A stretch of 64,000 bases of DNA from RAM1 sp050247515 (lineage in GTDB: Bacteria; Pseudomonadota; Gammaproteobacteria; Burkholderiales; Burkholderiaceae_C). The position numbers and the translations under genes were made by a program. The DNA is taken from the NCBI GenBank assembly GCA_050247515.1, contig JBFWUB010000003.1, positions 248,001 to 312,000 of the forward strand, read 5' to 3'. Below the pieces are notes generated by a model. It did no database searches. It was not told where the DNA came from and saw nothing but the letters and a program-made list of their open reading frames with translations. Shown one piece after another: positions 18,678 to 27,154 of the stretch; the stretch's first letter is position 1, and each line of letters opens with the position of its first letter.

Positions 18678-19058
18678 TCAGCTACGCCAGTGCCAGCCCC
18701 GGGCGGCCCATGGTGTTGGCCGCATCCTCAAACGGTGGCCGGGCGCCGGCAGGTTGGCATACAGGTCGGCCAGCACTTCTTCGGCTGCATTCAGCTGGGT
18801 GCGCATGGCAGCGCGGGCAAAGGGCAGCATTCCGGGCCGCGCCTCGACATAGCGCCACACGCGGGCGCTGGCCATGTGCAGGTAGGCCGGGCAGTCGCCC
18901 AGACAGGCCGACTGCAGCTCCATGCGTTTGAGCTTGCCGCCCAGCAGGCCCACGGCCAGGTCGCAGCTCGCTGCGCATTTGGCGCTCAGGCGGGCAAGCA
19001 TGCGGGCCTCGTGCGCCAGCGCGTCGGGCGGCGTTCCCTGCAGCGGCTTGTAGGCCAC
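18678..19058 (-). CDS. Hypothetical short protein, possibly a gene remnant
   Basis: An open frame of 126 codons starting with a GTG, 29 bp after the stop of the DUF11 gene. Residues 15-105 look genuinely coding: strong G/C preference at third positions, helical character, and a cysteine pattern (CAASCDLA, then CLGDCPAY). There is no ATG or good ribosome-binding site, and the last 20 residues are Arg/Trp-rich and unlike the rest. Another frame ending at 18682 gives a more protein-like tail (FEDAANTMGRPGLALA), which suggests a frameshift near 18745 or a decayed gene. Confidence 0.4.
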   Translation of the reverse strand: MAYKPLQGTPPDALAHEARMLARLSAKCAASCDLAVGLLGGKLKRMELQSACLGDCPAYLHMASARVWRYVEARPGMLPFARAAMRTQLNAAEEVLADLYANLPAPGHRLRMRPTPWAARGWHWRS

Positions 19059-19087
19059 AGCCCCATGCGTGCCTGGCCGGGGGCGCG

Positions 19088-22000
19088 CTATTCGCCGGTA
19101 GCTTCCACCTCGCAGCGCAGCACCAGCGTCACCGTGCTGTTGGCCGGCAGCGACGGCAGCACCACGCCGTCGCCCGGCACCAGCAGGTTGTCCGGGTCCA
19201 GTTCTCCAGGGCCGGTACCCACGGCCGGGCAGGTCGCGCCGCCCGCCGTGCCGGTGCATTGCACCTGGGTGCATTCCAGGCCCGTCGTCGGCGCGTCGGT
19301 CAATACGCTGCCATCGGCTTCGCCCGGACCATAGTTGGCCACGGTGATCTGGTAAGCCGTGGTACCGCCGGCCACCACGCTGCTGACCAGGTTGGTCTTG
19401 GCCACCTGCACGTTCACGATGGGCGCGCACAGGCGCAGCGTGGGCTGGGCCAGTGCAAACATGCCGCGGCGCTCGCCCGCGTTGGCCACCACGGTGTTGT
19501 TGATCTCCAGCGTGGCGGTGGTCTGCGTGGCCACGAAGGACGCCTGGTACAGCCGCCAGTTGTCGGCGGCGGCCGTGTCGTTCAGTACCACGCCCAGGGT
19601 GAAGTTCTGCACCGCCGCCTGCGTGACCTGCAGGCGCAGGTTGGGGCGCTGGGCATTGCCGCCGTTCTGGTTGCCCGACACGGGGCTGGAGGCATGCACG
19701 ATGAAGGTGTAGGTGCGTCCGGCCTCCAGGCCGGTTACGGTCTGGCTCCACCAGATGCGGTCGGCTGCCGTGCCGCCGGTGGAGTTGCCGTTGGCAAACA
19801 GCCAGGTGTTGCTGCCCGCGATGTCGCGCGCCGGGTTGCCGGGAAAGGGGCTCTGGTACAGGTCGGGCGCGCCGCCGGTGTCGCTTTGCAGGCCCAGCTG
19901 GTAGGCCACGTTGTTGTTGGCGGGCTGGGTGTTCAGCGCCGCCCAGCCCACGCCCGCGCCCGCGCCGGGCGATGCGCTGGTGTCGCTGAAATCGGCATTG
20001 CTGATGTAGTTGGTGGCGGTGATCTCCTGCGACACGCCGGCCGGGCACAGCGTGGCAAACGAGGTCACGGAAGACAGCGCGCCCGACACCACCACGTCCT
20101 CGTCGGTGGCCGAGGCCGGGTCATAGGCCGTGCTGGCCGTGCCGGTGGCCACGGTGCGCACCGGGTCGCTGTAGATCGCCAGCGCCGGGTTCTGGTAGGT
20201 GGCGGGAATCGCGCCTTCCAGCGTGACGTTGAAGGTCAGCGTGACCGCGCCGCCGGGGCCGATGGTGTAGCTGTTGGCCGTGGTGCCGCCGGGCGTGCCC
20301 AGCTGCACGGTGGAGGTGCCCGTGGCAGCGGCCGCCGCCGGGCCCAGCGCAAGCAGGAGTTCGGCCGGCGCCGTGGCGCCGCTGAGCAGGAACGGATCGG
20401 GCAGTTCGTCGCGCACCGCCACGCCGGTGATGCCGCCCGAGGTGGACGGCACTTCGATACGCACGCGGTATTGCGCGGTGGTGTTCGTGGGCAGGGTGCG
20501 TGCCGGCGTGGTGGTGATCTTGGTCACGACGGGGGTGGGCAGGCAGGATGCGCCGGCCCGGGCGCCGTCGCCGCCCGTGAGGCTCTGGGCGGTCAGCAGC
20601 GCGCCCGCGCTGCCGTCCGCGGCGTTCCAGGTGGTGGCGCCGCGCGTGCCGCCGGCCACGCTGGACGCGCCGCCGACGGCGCCGCTGGCCAGGATGGCGC
20701 CGCCGCCGCCGCCGCCGCCCGGGCCGTGGTCCACCGAGCCCGTGGGCGTGGGGCTACCGTTGCCGCCGCGTGCGTTGACGGTGATGCCCGCCAGGCCCGC
20801 GCTGTCGGCGGCCAGCAGCACGGCCGAGCCGCCGCCGCCGCCGCCCGTGCCGCCGTCATCGCAGCAGGTCGATACCGGCGTGGGGGCGTTGGCACCCGCC
20901 ACATTGATGGTGCCGCCGCCGCTGAACGCGCCCGCGCGCAGCAGCACCGCCCCGCCGCCCGATGCGCCGGAGAACGTGGCGTGGTTGGCGCCACCGTTGT
21001 TGCTGGCGCCCGCGCCGCCGCCGCCGCCCATCGCAATGCGGTTGGCCGCGGGCACGAATGCCTGGCCGCCGCGCCCGCCCAGGTTCAGGTTGCTGTTCCA
21101 GGTGTTGCCCCCCTGGCCGCCCGCCCCCGCGTTGCCGCCGCCGCCGCCGCCGGAGTTTTCGGCATTGCCTCCCACGTCGCCGTCATTGCCCCCGCCGCCG
21201 GCGTTGCCGGGCGCGCCGTAGCCGTTGTCGCCATTGGGGTAGAAATCGCCGCCAGCGCCGGCCCAGGTGTAGGTGCCGCCGATGCTGGCGTAGGTGTTGC
21301 GCGGCGAGCCGGCCGTGCCTTCGCCCTTCATGGCGCCGTTGTTCTGGCTGCTGGAAAAGCGCACGGCCGTATTGGCGTTGCTGCCGCCGCCGCCCAGCAC
21401 GCGCCCGGCGCCGCCGCGAAAGCCGTAGCCGCTGGCATTGATCGTGCCCGACAGGTCCAGCGTGCCCGCCACATCAAAGGCCACGATGCCACCGCTGGTG
21501 CCGTCCCAGGGCAGCGGGGTGACGGTGTTGGCCGCTGGAATCGTGGCCGCGGAATACTGGGGCACGCGTACCACCTGGAATGTCTGGCGCGCCGCGCCCG
21601 CCGTCTGCGCATTGCGGTAGCTGTTGACCAGCGGCGCGGACAGCGTGATGACGTTGCCTGCGAATGTCAGCACAAAGGCGTACTCATAGGTGCCGGCCGT
21701 GCTGGCCGCATTGCCGTAGCCTGGCAGCGTGGCGCCGAAATTGGCGGCGTTCACGCCGTCCTGCATCTGGATGACGAGGACCAGGTCACCGGACGCCAGC
21801 GCGGTGGCGCCACGGGCGGTGCCGACATTGATGGTGGTGGCGCCGGCCAGCGCATTGGCCGTGCCGGGGTACCAGGTGTTGACCACGCCGGACAGCGTCG
21901 CGGGGCCATCCTTGCCCGGTATCGCGCACACCTGCCCGAGCGCCGGCAGCGACAGCAACATGGCAAACAGCAGCAGGCAACGGCCCAGCAACTTCCTCAT
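19088..22000 (-). CDS. Large secreted Gly-rich protein with DUF11 domains
   Basis: A 970-residue protein exported by a classical signal peptide (residues 1-23, cleavage near ALG-Q). Residues about 200-470 are low-complexity with many runs of four to six glycines, mixed with Asn and Ala. Two DUF11/CARDB-like beta-sandwich segments are visible at about 490-560 (TPARTLPTNTTAQYRVRIEV) and about 880-965 (VAGGTTAYQITVANYGPGEA), with a lectin-like region between them. No membrane anchor or sorting signal is seen at the C-terminus. It is probably extracellular or outer-surface; a role in adhesion or matrix is a guess. A 925-codon frame on the opposite strand is an artefact of the GC-rich repeats. Confidence 0.85.
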   Translation of the reverse strand: MRKLLGRCLLLFAMLLSLPALGQVCAIPGKDGPATLSGVVNTWYPGTANALAGATTINVGTARGATALASGDLVLVIQMQDGVNAANFGATLPGYGNAASTAGTYEYAFVLTFAGNVITLSAPLVNSYRNAQTAGAARQTFQVVRVPQYSAATIPAANTVTPLPWDGTSGGIVAFDVAGTLDLSGTINASGYGFRGGAGRVLGGGGSNANTAVRFSSSQNNGAMKGEGTAGSPRNTYASIGGTYTWAGAGGDFYPNGDNGYGAPGNAGGGGNDGDVGGNAENSGGGGGGNAGAGGQGGNTWNSNLNLGGRGGQAFVPAANRIAMGGGGGAGASNNGGANHATFSGASGGGAVLLRAGAFSGGGTINVAGANAPTPVSTCCDDGGTGGGGGGSAVLLAADSAGLAGITVNARGGNGSPTPTGSVDHGPGGGGGGGAILASGAVGGASSVAGGTRGATTWNAADGSAGALLTAQSLTGGDGARAGASCLPTPVVTKITTTPARTLPTNTTAQYRVRIEVPSTSGGITGVAVRDELPDPFLLSGATAPAELLLALGPAAAAATGTSTVQLGTPGGTTANSYTIGPGGAVTLTFNVTLEGAIPATYQNPALAIYSDPVRTVATGTASTAYDPASATDEDVVVSGALSSVTSFATLCPAGVSQEITATNYISNADFSDTSASPGAGAGVGWAALNTQPANNNVAYQLGLQSDTGGAPDLYQSPFPGNPARDIAGSNTWLFANGNSTGGTAADRIWWSQTVTGLEAGRTYTFIVHASSPVSGNQNGGNAQRPNLRLQVTQAAVQNFTLGVVLNDTAAADNWRLYQASFVATQTTATLEINNTVVANAGERRGMFALAQPTLRLCAPIVNVQVAKTNLVSSVVAGGTTAYQITVANYGPGEADGSVLTDAPTTGLECTQVQCTGTAGGATCPAVGTGPGELDPDNLLVPGDGVVLPSLPANSTVTLVLRCEVEATGE

Positions 22001-22100
22001 CCTGACCCCGACGACAACATGCTTATATTTGAATAAACATATTGTTACCGGTCAGGCCCTTGCCTGGGCCAAAAGCCCGCGACTTTACCGGCCATTCATG

Positions 22101-22127
22101 AAAAAAGACCGCATGCTGCGGCCTTTG
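22101..22127 (-). terminator. Intrinsic terminator after the usp pair
   Basis: Read on the - strand: GGCCGCAGCATGCGGTC followed by six T. It has a short GC stem (CCGC/GCGG) and a T-run, 32 bp beyond the stop codon of the distal universal stress protein gene. Confidence 0.75.
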
Positions 22128-22158
22128 CGTCCACCGGCCCGCGAGGGCCGGGCGGGGT

Positions 22159-22581
22159 TTACTTCACCAGCAGCACCGGCACCGTCGCGCCGGACACCAC
22201 GCGCTGGGCCACCGAGCCCATCAGCGCGCGGCCCAGCATGCCGCGCCCGTGCGTGCCCATCACGATCTGCTGCACCTTCTCGCGCTGGGCAATGCGCAGG
22301 ATCTCGTCGGCCGGCGAGCCCACCAGCCACATCGTGCGCGAGGGCAGCTTGTGGCGCTTGAGGAACTTCTCGATCGGGCCGATGACCTTGGTCGCCTCGT
22401 CCCGGTGGTAGCCCTTGACGATGTCGGCACCCAGGGCCGAGCGCGCGCGCGGGGGCAGGGGGGGCTGCACGTTCAGCACAACCAGTTCGTCGTCGGGGGC
22501 GGTCAGCGTCTGGTTGACGGTCAACCAGGCCAGGGCCTTCTTGGTGTAGGGGCTGCCATCAACGGCGAGCAGGATTTTCAT
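22159..22581 (-). CDS. Universal stress protein (UspA family)
   Basis: A 140-residue cytoplasmic protein of the Usp alpha/beta fold. ATP-binding-type residues are present: Asp8 in AVDGS, and the G-2X-G-9X-G-S pattern beginning at GTHGRG (about residue 108). It follows another usp gene by 33 bp and shares its promoter. Usp proteins of this kind support survival under oxygen or energy limitation; placement beside the cbb3 oxidase genes and an FNR box fits that role. Confidence 0.92.
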   Translation of the reverse strand: MKILLAVDGSPYTKKALAWLTVNQTLTAPDDELVVLNVQPPLPPRARSALGADIVKGYHRDEATKVIGPIEKFLKRHKLPSRTMWLVGSPADEILRIAQREKVQQIVMGTHGRGMLGRALMGSVAQRVVSGATVPVLLVK

Positions 22582-22614
22582 GGGCTTCCCTTTCTTCTTG
22601 CGGTGTGGATGGTT

Positions 22615-23058
22615 TCAGCGAAGGACCAGCACGGGCACATGCGAATGCGTCAGGACATGCTGGGTTTCGCTGCCCAACAGTATGCGCTTGATCCCCTTGC
22701 GGCCATGCGATGCCATGACGACCAGGTCGCACTTGTGTTTTCTGGCGGCGGCAATGATGGCCTCGGCCACCAGGTCGGAGCGTGCCGTGACGCCGCGCGC
22801 CTTGACGCCCTTTTTGGCGGCGGTGGCCTTCACCGCGTCCACCACCGCCTGGCCTTCGTCGGCCCACTGCTTTTCAATGCGGCCCACTTCCTGCGGGGCC
22901 AGTGCGATGGAGCCCTCAAAGTAGCTCATCGGGTAGCGCGGCACCACCTTCAGCGCAACCAGTTCGGCGCCGCACAGCGCGGCCAGATCGATCGCGGCGG
23001 CAACGGCTTTCCTGGACAGTGCGGAGCCGTCGGTGGTGACGAGGATTCGGGTGTACAT
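22615..23058 (-). CDS. Universal stress protein (UspA family), FNR-controlled
   Basis: A 147-residue Usp protein. It has MYTRILVTTDGS at the N-terminus and MASHGRKGIKR with a downstream GSET as the nucleotide-binding pattern. The ATG at 23058 has a GGAGCC-type ribosome-binding site; the frame is open for another 144 codons but the extra sequence is not Usp-like and runs through the FNR box. The FNR box at 23140-23153 lies about 41.5 bp before a predicted transcript start near 23105, with a -10-like TAAGCT at 23117-23112. This is the usual class II activation geometry. Confidence 0.92.
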   Translation of the reverse strand: MYTRILVTTDGSALSRKAVAAAIDLAALCGAELVALKVVPRYPMSYFEGSIALAPQEVGRIEKQWADEGQAVVDAVKATAAKKGVKARGVTARSDLVAEAIIAAARKHKCDLVVMASHGRKGIKRILLGSETQHVLTHSHVPVLVLR

Positions 23059-23139
23059 GGGTTGGCTCCTTGGAGGTTGTGATCCCCGGGGTTCCGGGGG
23101 TTGGTGCTGCCAGCTTAGGCAGGCAGCAGCGCCTTGGCG

Positions 23140-23153
23140 TTGATCCATGTCAA
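23140..23153. promoter_or_regulatory. FNR box shared by usp and ccoI
   Basis: TTGAT-CCAT-GTCAA, nine of ten matches to the FNR/ANR consensus half-sites. Centred at 23146.5 between divergent genes. On the - strand it predicts a start near 23105 (47-nt leader for usp). On the + strand it predicts a start near 23186-23188, directly at the ccoI ATG (23189), with GATAGT at 23174-23179 as a possible -10. An in-frame ATG at 23147 lies inside the box and cannot be the ccoI start if this promoter is used. Confidence 0.85.
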
Positions 23154-23188
23154 GCGCGGCCCAGGTCCGCGCGGATAGTCTTGCAGCC

Positions 23189-25486
23189 ATGTTCCAGGCC
23201 ACCTTGTCCGCGCCCGCCGATCCCGGCGTTGATGCGCCCGCCAGCGCAGCCGCCAGCAGCACGCTGCAGGCGGTTCTGGACGACCGCGCCGGGTGGGAGG
23301 CCTTCAGCCGCCCTGGCCCGTCCCGTGGCGCGGGCGCGTGCTGGGAATCGCATGTGGCCATCGACGGCATGCATTGCGCCACCTGCTCGCTCACGCTCGA
23401 GCAGGCGCTGCGGGCTGTGCCCGGCGTGCTGGAGGCCTCGGTCAACGGCGCCAGCCGGATGGCGCGGGTGGTGTGGGCCGAAGGCGCCACGCGCCCGTCG
23501 CAATGGTTTGGTGCCGTGGCACGGGCGGGCTACCAGGCGCTGCCGGCCACCGACCTGGCCCAGCGCGAGGTGCGCGCGAAGGCGCAGCGCCAGATGCTGT
23601 GGCGCTGGCTGGTGGCGGGCTTTTGCATGATGCAGGTCATGATGTATGCGTTCCCCGCGTACGTGGCCGGGCCCGGCGAGATGACGGCGGATGCCGAACA
23701 GCTGCTGCGCTGGGCGTCGTGGGTGCTGACGTTGCCCGTCATGCTGTTTTCGTGCCGGCCTTTTTTTGCCAGCGCCTGGCGCGACCTGCGCCAGCGCACC
23801 ATCGGCATGGACGTGCCGGTGGCGCTGGGCATCCTGATTGCCTTTGGCGCCAGCACCGCCGCCACCTTTGACCGCACCGGCCCCTGGGGCAGCGAGGTCT
23901 GGTACGACTCGCTGACCATGCTGGTGTTCTTCCTGCTCAGCGGGCGCATGCTGGAGCAGCGCCTGCGCGAGCGCACAGCGGGTTCGCTGGAAGCGCTGTC
24001 GCGCCGCCTGCCCGACAGCGTGGAGCGCCGGCGCGCCGACGGCAGCTACGAGCGCGTGGCGGTGCGCCGCCTGGCTCCGGGTGACGTGGTGCGCGTGATG
24101 CCGGGCGAGGCGTTCCCGGCCGACGGGACCGTGCTTGGCGGCGCCACCACGGTGGACGAAGCATTGCTGACCGGGGAATCGCAGCCGGTGCCGCGCGGCA
24201 CCGGCGCGCCTGTCATCGCCGGCAGCCACAACCTCACGGCGATGGTGGAGATGAAGATCGAGCGCGTGGGCCCCGACACCCGTTACGCCGGCATCGTCGC
24301 GCTCATGGCCCAGGCCGCCGCCGGCAAGCCGCGCCTGGCCCAGCTGGCTGACCGCGTGGCCAGGCCGTTCCTGATCGGCGTGCTGGTGGCCACGGCCGCG
24401 GCGGCCGCCTGGTGGTGGCGCACCGATCCGGCCCACGCCATCAGCGTGGCCATTGCGGTGCTGATCGTCACCTGCCCCTGCGCGCTGTCGCTGGCCACGC
24501 CGGCGGCCACGCTGGCCGCCGCCGGCGCGCTGGCGCGCCGCGGCGTGCTGGTGCGCCGGCTGCAGGCGCTTGAGACCTGCACCACCATCGACACCGTGGT
24601 GTTTGACAAGACCGGCACGCTCACGCAGGACCGCATGGCGGTGTCGGCCGTGCACACGCGCGAAGGGGCTGACGCGGCACAGGCATGGCAGCTGGCGGCC
24701 GCGCTGGCGCGGCATTCGCTGCACCCGGCATCACGCGCCATCGCGGCCCATGCCGGTGATGCCGCCACGCCCGCTGCCAGCAATGTCGAGGAAATCCACG
24801 GCAGCGGGCTGCGGGGCCAGGTGGCGGGCCACAACCTGAGCCTGGGCTCGGCCGCGCTGTGCGATGCGCCAGTGCAGCCGCGCGCGGACGGCGTGCTGCA
24901 GGTTCACCTGGCCGACAGCCAGGGCTGGCTGGCCACCTTTGACCTGGACGAGACCCTGCGCCCCGACGCGCAGGACGCGATGGGTGCCCTGCGCGCCATG
25001 GGCCTGCGGCTGCAGCTGCTGTCGGGCGACCGCATGCGCCATGTGGCGCGCCTGGCCTGGCGGGTGCGCATCAACAACGCCTTTGGCGACCGCACGCCCG
25101 AGGGCAAGCTCGAGCATGTGCGCGCGCTGCAGTCGCGCGGCCACCGCGTGGCCATGGTGGGCGACGGCATCAACGACGCGCCGGTGCTGGCCTGCGCTGA
25201 CCTGGCCATCACGCTGGGCCAGGCCGCGCCGGTCACGCAGTCGCGCGCCGACGTGGTGGTGCCCGGCGGGCAGCTGGCCGCCGTGGCCGCGCTGATGCTG
25301 CATGCGCGGCGCACGCAGATCGTGGTGCGCCAGAACCTGCTGTGGGCTGCCGTGTACAACGCCGTATGCGTGCCGCTGGCCGTGCTGGGCCTGATGCCGC
25401 CCTGGCTGGCCGGCCTGGGCATGGCGGCCAGCTCGCTGGGCGTGGTGCTCAACTCCGCGCGGCTGGCCCGCGCGCCGCGCTTCTGA
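23189..25486 (+). CDS. ccoI: Cu+-translocating P-type ATPase for cbb3 oxidase assembly
   Basis: A 765-residue copper-exporting P1B ATPase that supplies copper for CcoN maturation. A heavy-metal-binding domain with GMHCATC (Cys63, Cys66) is followed by membrane segments, the actuator motif LLTGESQPV, the channel motif CPC (429-431), the phosphorylation motif DKTGT (Asp473), and MVGDGINDAPVL in the hinge. The start at 23189 is preferred because the only upstream ATG sits in the FNR box. There is no ribosome-binding site before it, so translation may be leaderless. ccoS follows after 18 bp, which identifies it as the oxidase-specific CcoI/FixI type. Confidence 0.93.
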   Translation: MFQATLSAPADPGVDAPASAAASSTLQAVLDDRAGWEAFSRPGPSRGAGACWESHVAIDGMHCATCSLTLEQALRAVPGVLEASVNGASRMARVVWAEGATRPSQWFGAVARAGYQALPATDLAQREVRAKAQRQMLWRWLVAGFCMMQVMMYAFPAYVAGPGEMTADAEQLLRWASWVLTLPVMLFSCRPFFASAWRDLRQRTIGMDVPVALGILIAFGASTAATFDRTGPWGSEVWYDSLTMLVFFLLSGRMLEQRLRERTAGSLEALSRRLPDSVERRRADGSYERVAVRRLAPGDVVRVMPGEAFPADGTVLGGATTVDEALLTGESQPVPRGTGAPVIAGSHNLTAMVEMKIERVGPDTRYAGIVALMAQAAAGKPRLAQLADRVARPFLIGVLVATAAAAAWWWRTDPAHAISVAIAVLIVTCPCALSLATPAATLAAAGALARRGVLVRRLQALETCTTIDTVVFDKTGTLTQDRMAVSAVHTREGADAAQAWQLAAALARHSLHPASRAIAAHAGDAATPAASNVEEIHGSGLRGQVAGHNLSLGSAALCDAPVQPRADGVLQVHLADSQGWLATFDLDETLRPDAQDAMGALRAMGLRLQLLSGDRMRHVARLAWRVRINNAFGDRTPEGKLEHVRALQSRGHRVAMVGDGINDAPVLACADLAITLGQAAPVTQSRADVVVPGGQLAAVAALMLHARRTQIVVRQNLLWAAVYNAVCVPLAVLGLMPPWLAGLGMAASSLGVVLNSARLARAPRF

Positions 25487-25504
25487 ACCCGTCAGGAAAA
25501 CGTC

Positions 25505-25642
25505 ATGGACATTCTTTTTCTGCTCATTCCGCTGTCGGTGGCGCTGGCGCTGTTGATCCTTGGCGCGCTTTGGTGGGCCGTGTGGCGTGGCCAGTTTGAA
25601 GGCGTCGAAGGCGAGGGCGAGCGCATTCTTCACAGCGATTGA
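25505..25642 (+). CDS. ccoS: cbb3 oxidase assembly protein CcoS
   Basis: A 45-residue single-span membrane protein (MDILFLLIPLSVALALLILG, then a WWAVWRGQF stretch and an acidic tail). This is the normal form of CcoS, needed for insertion of heme and copper into CcoN. AGGAAA upstream serves as the ribosome-binding site. The stop codon TGA overlaps the FNR box that drives ccoN. Confidence 0.92.
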   Translation: MDILFLLIPLSVALALLILGALWWAVWRGQFEGVEGEGERILHSD

Positions 25643-25652
25643 TTTTCATCAA
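25639..25652 (+). promoter_or_regulatory. FNR box upstream of ccoN
   Basis: TTGAT-TTTC-ATCAA, a perfect match to the FNR/ANR consensus. Its centre at 25645.5 predicts a transcript start near 25687, giving a 19-nt leader before the ccoN ATG at 25706, with AGGTG as ribosome-binding site. It overlaps the last codon and stop of ccoS, so the structural genes have their own promoter inside the cluster. Confidence 0.9.
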
Positions 25653-25705
25653 GTCGCCCCGGGCATGCCTGGAACACACTGGCACCGAAACATAAAAGGT
25701 GCCTG

Positions 25706-27142
25706 ATGAACACTCAAATACAACCCGCTGCCGCCTACCACGACACCGTCGTGCGGCAGTTCTCGCTGATGGCCGTGGTGTGGGGCGTGGTCGGCATGCT
25801 GGTGGGGCTTTTCATCGCCGCCCAGCTTGCCTGGCCCGAGCTCAACTTCGGCATTCCCTGGCTGAGCTACGGCCGCCTGCGCCCGCTGCACACCAACGCG
25901 GTGATCTTCGCGTTTGGCGGCTGCGCGCTGTTTGCCACCAGCTACTACGTGGTGCAGCGCACGGGGCAGGTGGCGCTGTTTTTGCCCAAGCTCGCGTCCT
26001 TCACCTTCTGGGGCTGGCAGGCCGTGATCGTGGCCGCTGCCGTCAGCCTGCCGCTGGGCTACACCAGCGGCAAGGAGTATGCCGAGCTTGAATGGCCCAT
26101 CGACATCCTCATCACGCTGGTGTGGGTGTCGTATGCCGTGGTGTTCTTCGGCACCATCGGCATCCGCAAGGTCCGCCACATCTACGTGGCCAACTGGTTC
26201 TACGGCTCGTTCATCATCGCGGTGGCGGTGCTGCACCTGGTCAACAGCGCGGCCATCCCCGCCGGCCTCATGAAGAGCTACTCGGCCTATGCCGGCGTGC
26301 AGGACGCGATGGTCCAGTGGTGGTACGGCCACAACGCCGTGGGCTTCTTCCTGACGGCGGGCTTCCTGGGCATGATGTATTACTTCATCCCCAAGCAGGC
26401 CGGGCGGCCGGTGTACAGCTACCGCCTGTCCATCGTGCACTTCTGGGCGCTGATCTTCACCTACATGTGGGCCGGCCCGCACCACCTGCACTACACGGCC
26501 CTGCCGGACTGGACGCAGTCGGTGGGCATGGTGTTCTCGCTGATCCTGCTGGCGCCCAGCTGGGGCGGCATGATCAACGGCATCATGACGCTGTCGGGCG
26601 CCTGGCACAAGCTGCGCGACGACCCGATCCTGCGCTTCCTGATCGTCTCGCTGTCCTTCTACGGCATGAGCACGTTCGAGGGCCCGATGATGTCCATCAA
26701 GACCGTCAACGCCCTGAGCCACTACACCGACTGGACCGTGGGCCACGTGCATTCCGGCGCGCTGGGCTGGGTGGGCCTGATCTCCATGGGCTCGCTGTAC
26801 TACCTGGTGCCGCGGCTGTTCGGCCAGCAGAAGATGCATTCGGTCAAGGCCATCGAGCTGCACTTCTGGATGGCCACCATCGGCATCGTGCTGTACATCG
26901 CCGCCATGTGGATTGCCGGCGTGATGCAGGGCCTGATGTGGCGCGCCATCAACGGCGACGGCACGCTGACCTACACCTTTGTGGAGTCCGTCAAGGCCAC
27001 CTACCCGTTCTACGTGATCCGCGTTGTTGGTGGCGCGCTGTACCTGGGCGGCATGCTGGTCATGGCCTGGAACGTCTGGATGACGGCCATCTCGGGGCGC
27101 TCGGTCAACGCGCCCATCCCCGCCGTTACCGCCCACGCCTGA
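25706..27142 (+). CDS. ccoN: cbb3-type cytochrome c oxidase subunit I
   Basis: Catalytic membrane subunit (478 residues, about 12 spans) holding heme b and the heme b3-CuB centre; reduces oxygen with high affinity. Ligand histidines are visible: His62 in LHTNAVIF, the WWYGHNAVGFF segment near 210, the paired histidines in GPHHLHYT near 260, and HVHSG near 348. Length and order of motifs match CcoN. It is first of the structural genes N-O-Q-P, driven by the FNR box at 25639. Confidence 0.97.
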   Translation: MNTQIQPAAAYHDTVVRQFSLMAVVWGVVGMLVGLFIAAQLAWPELNFGIPWLSYGRLRPLHTNAVIFAFGGCALFATSYYVVQRTGQVALFLPKLASFTFWGWQAVIVAAAVSLPLGYTSGKEYAELEWPIDILITLVWVSYAVVFFGTIGIRKVRHIYVANWFYGSFIIAVAVLHLVNSAAIPAGLMKSYSAYAGVQDAMVQWWYGHNAVGFFLTAGFLGMMYYFIPKQAGRPVYSYRLSIVHFWALIFTYMWAGPHHLHYTALPDWTQSVGMVFSLILLAPSWGGMINGIMTLSGAWHKLRDDPILRFLIVSLSFYGMSTFEGPMMSIKTVNALSHYTDWTVGHVHSGALGWVGLISMGSLYYLVPRLFGQQKMHSVKAIELHFWMATIGIVLYIAAMWIAGVMQGLMWRAINGDGTLTYTFVESVKATYPFYVIRVVGGALYLGGMLVMAWNVWMTAISGRSVNAPIPAVTAHA

Positions 27143-27154
27143 GGAAAGCACACC

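Noticed and set aside
19259..22036. A 925-codon frame opposite the DUF11 protein gene
   Set aside because: The translation is dominated by Gly, Ala, Arg and His, has no signal or domain, and the opposite strand has a proper signal peptide and recognisable domains.
23147..23188. Upstream in-frame ATG for ccoI
   Set aside because: It lies within the FNR box and would leave no room for a promoter driven by that box; the added residues are not conserved-looking.
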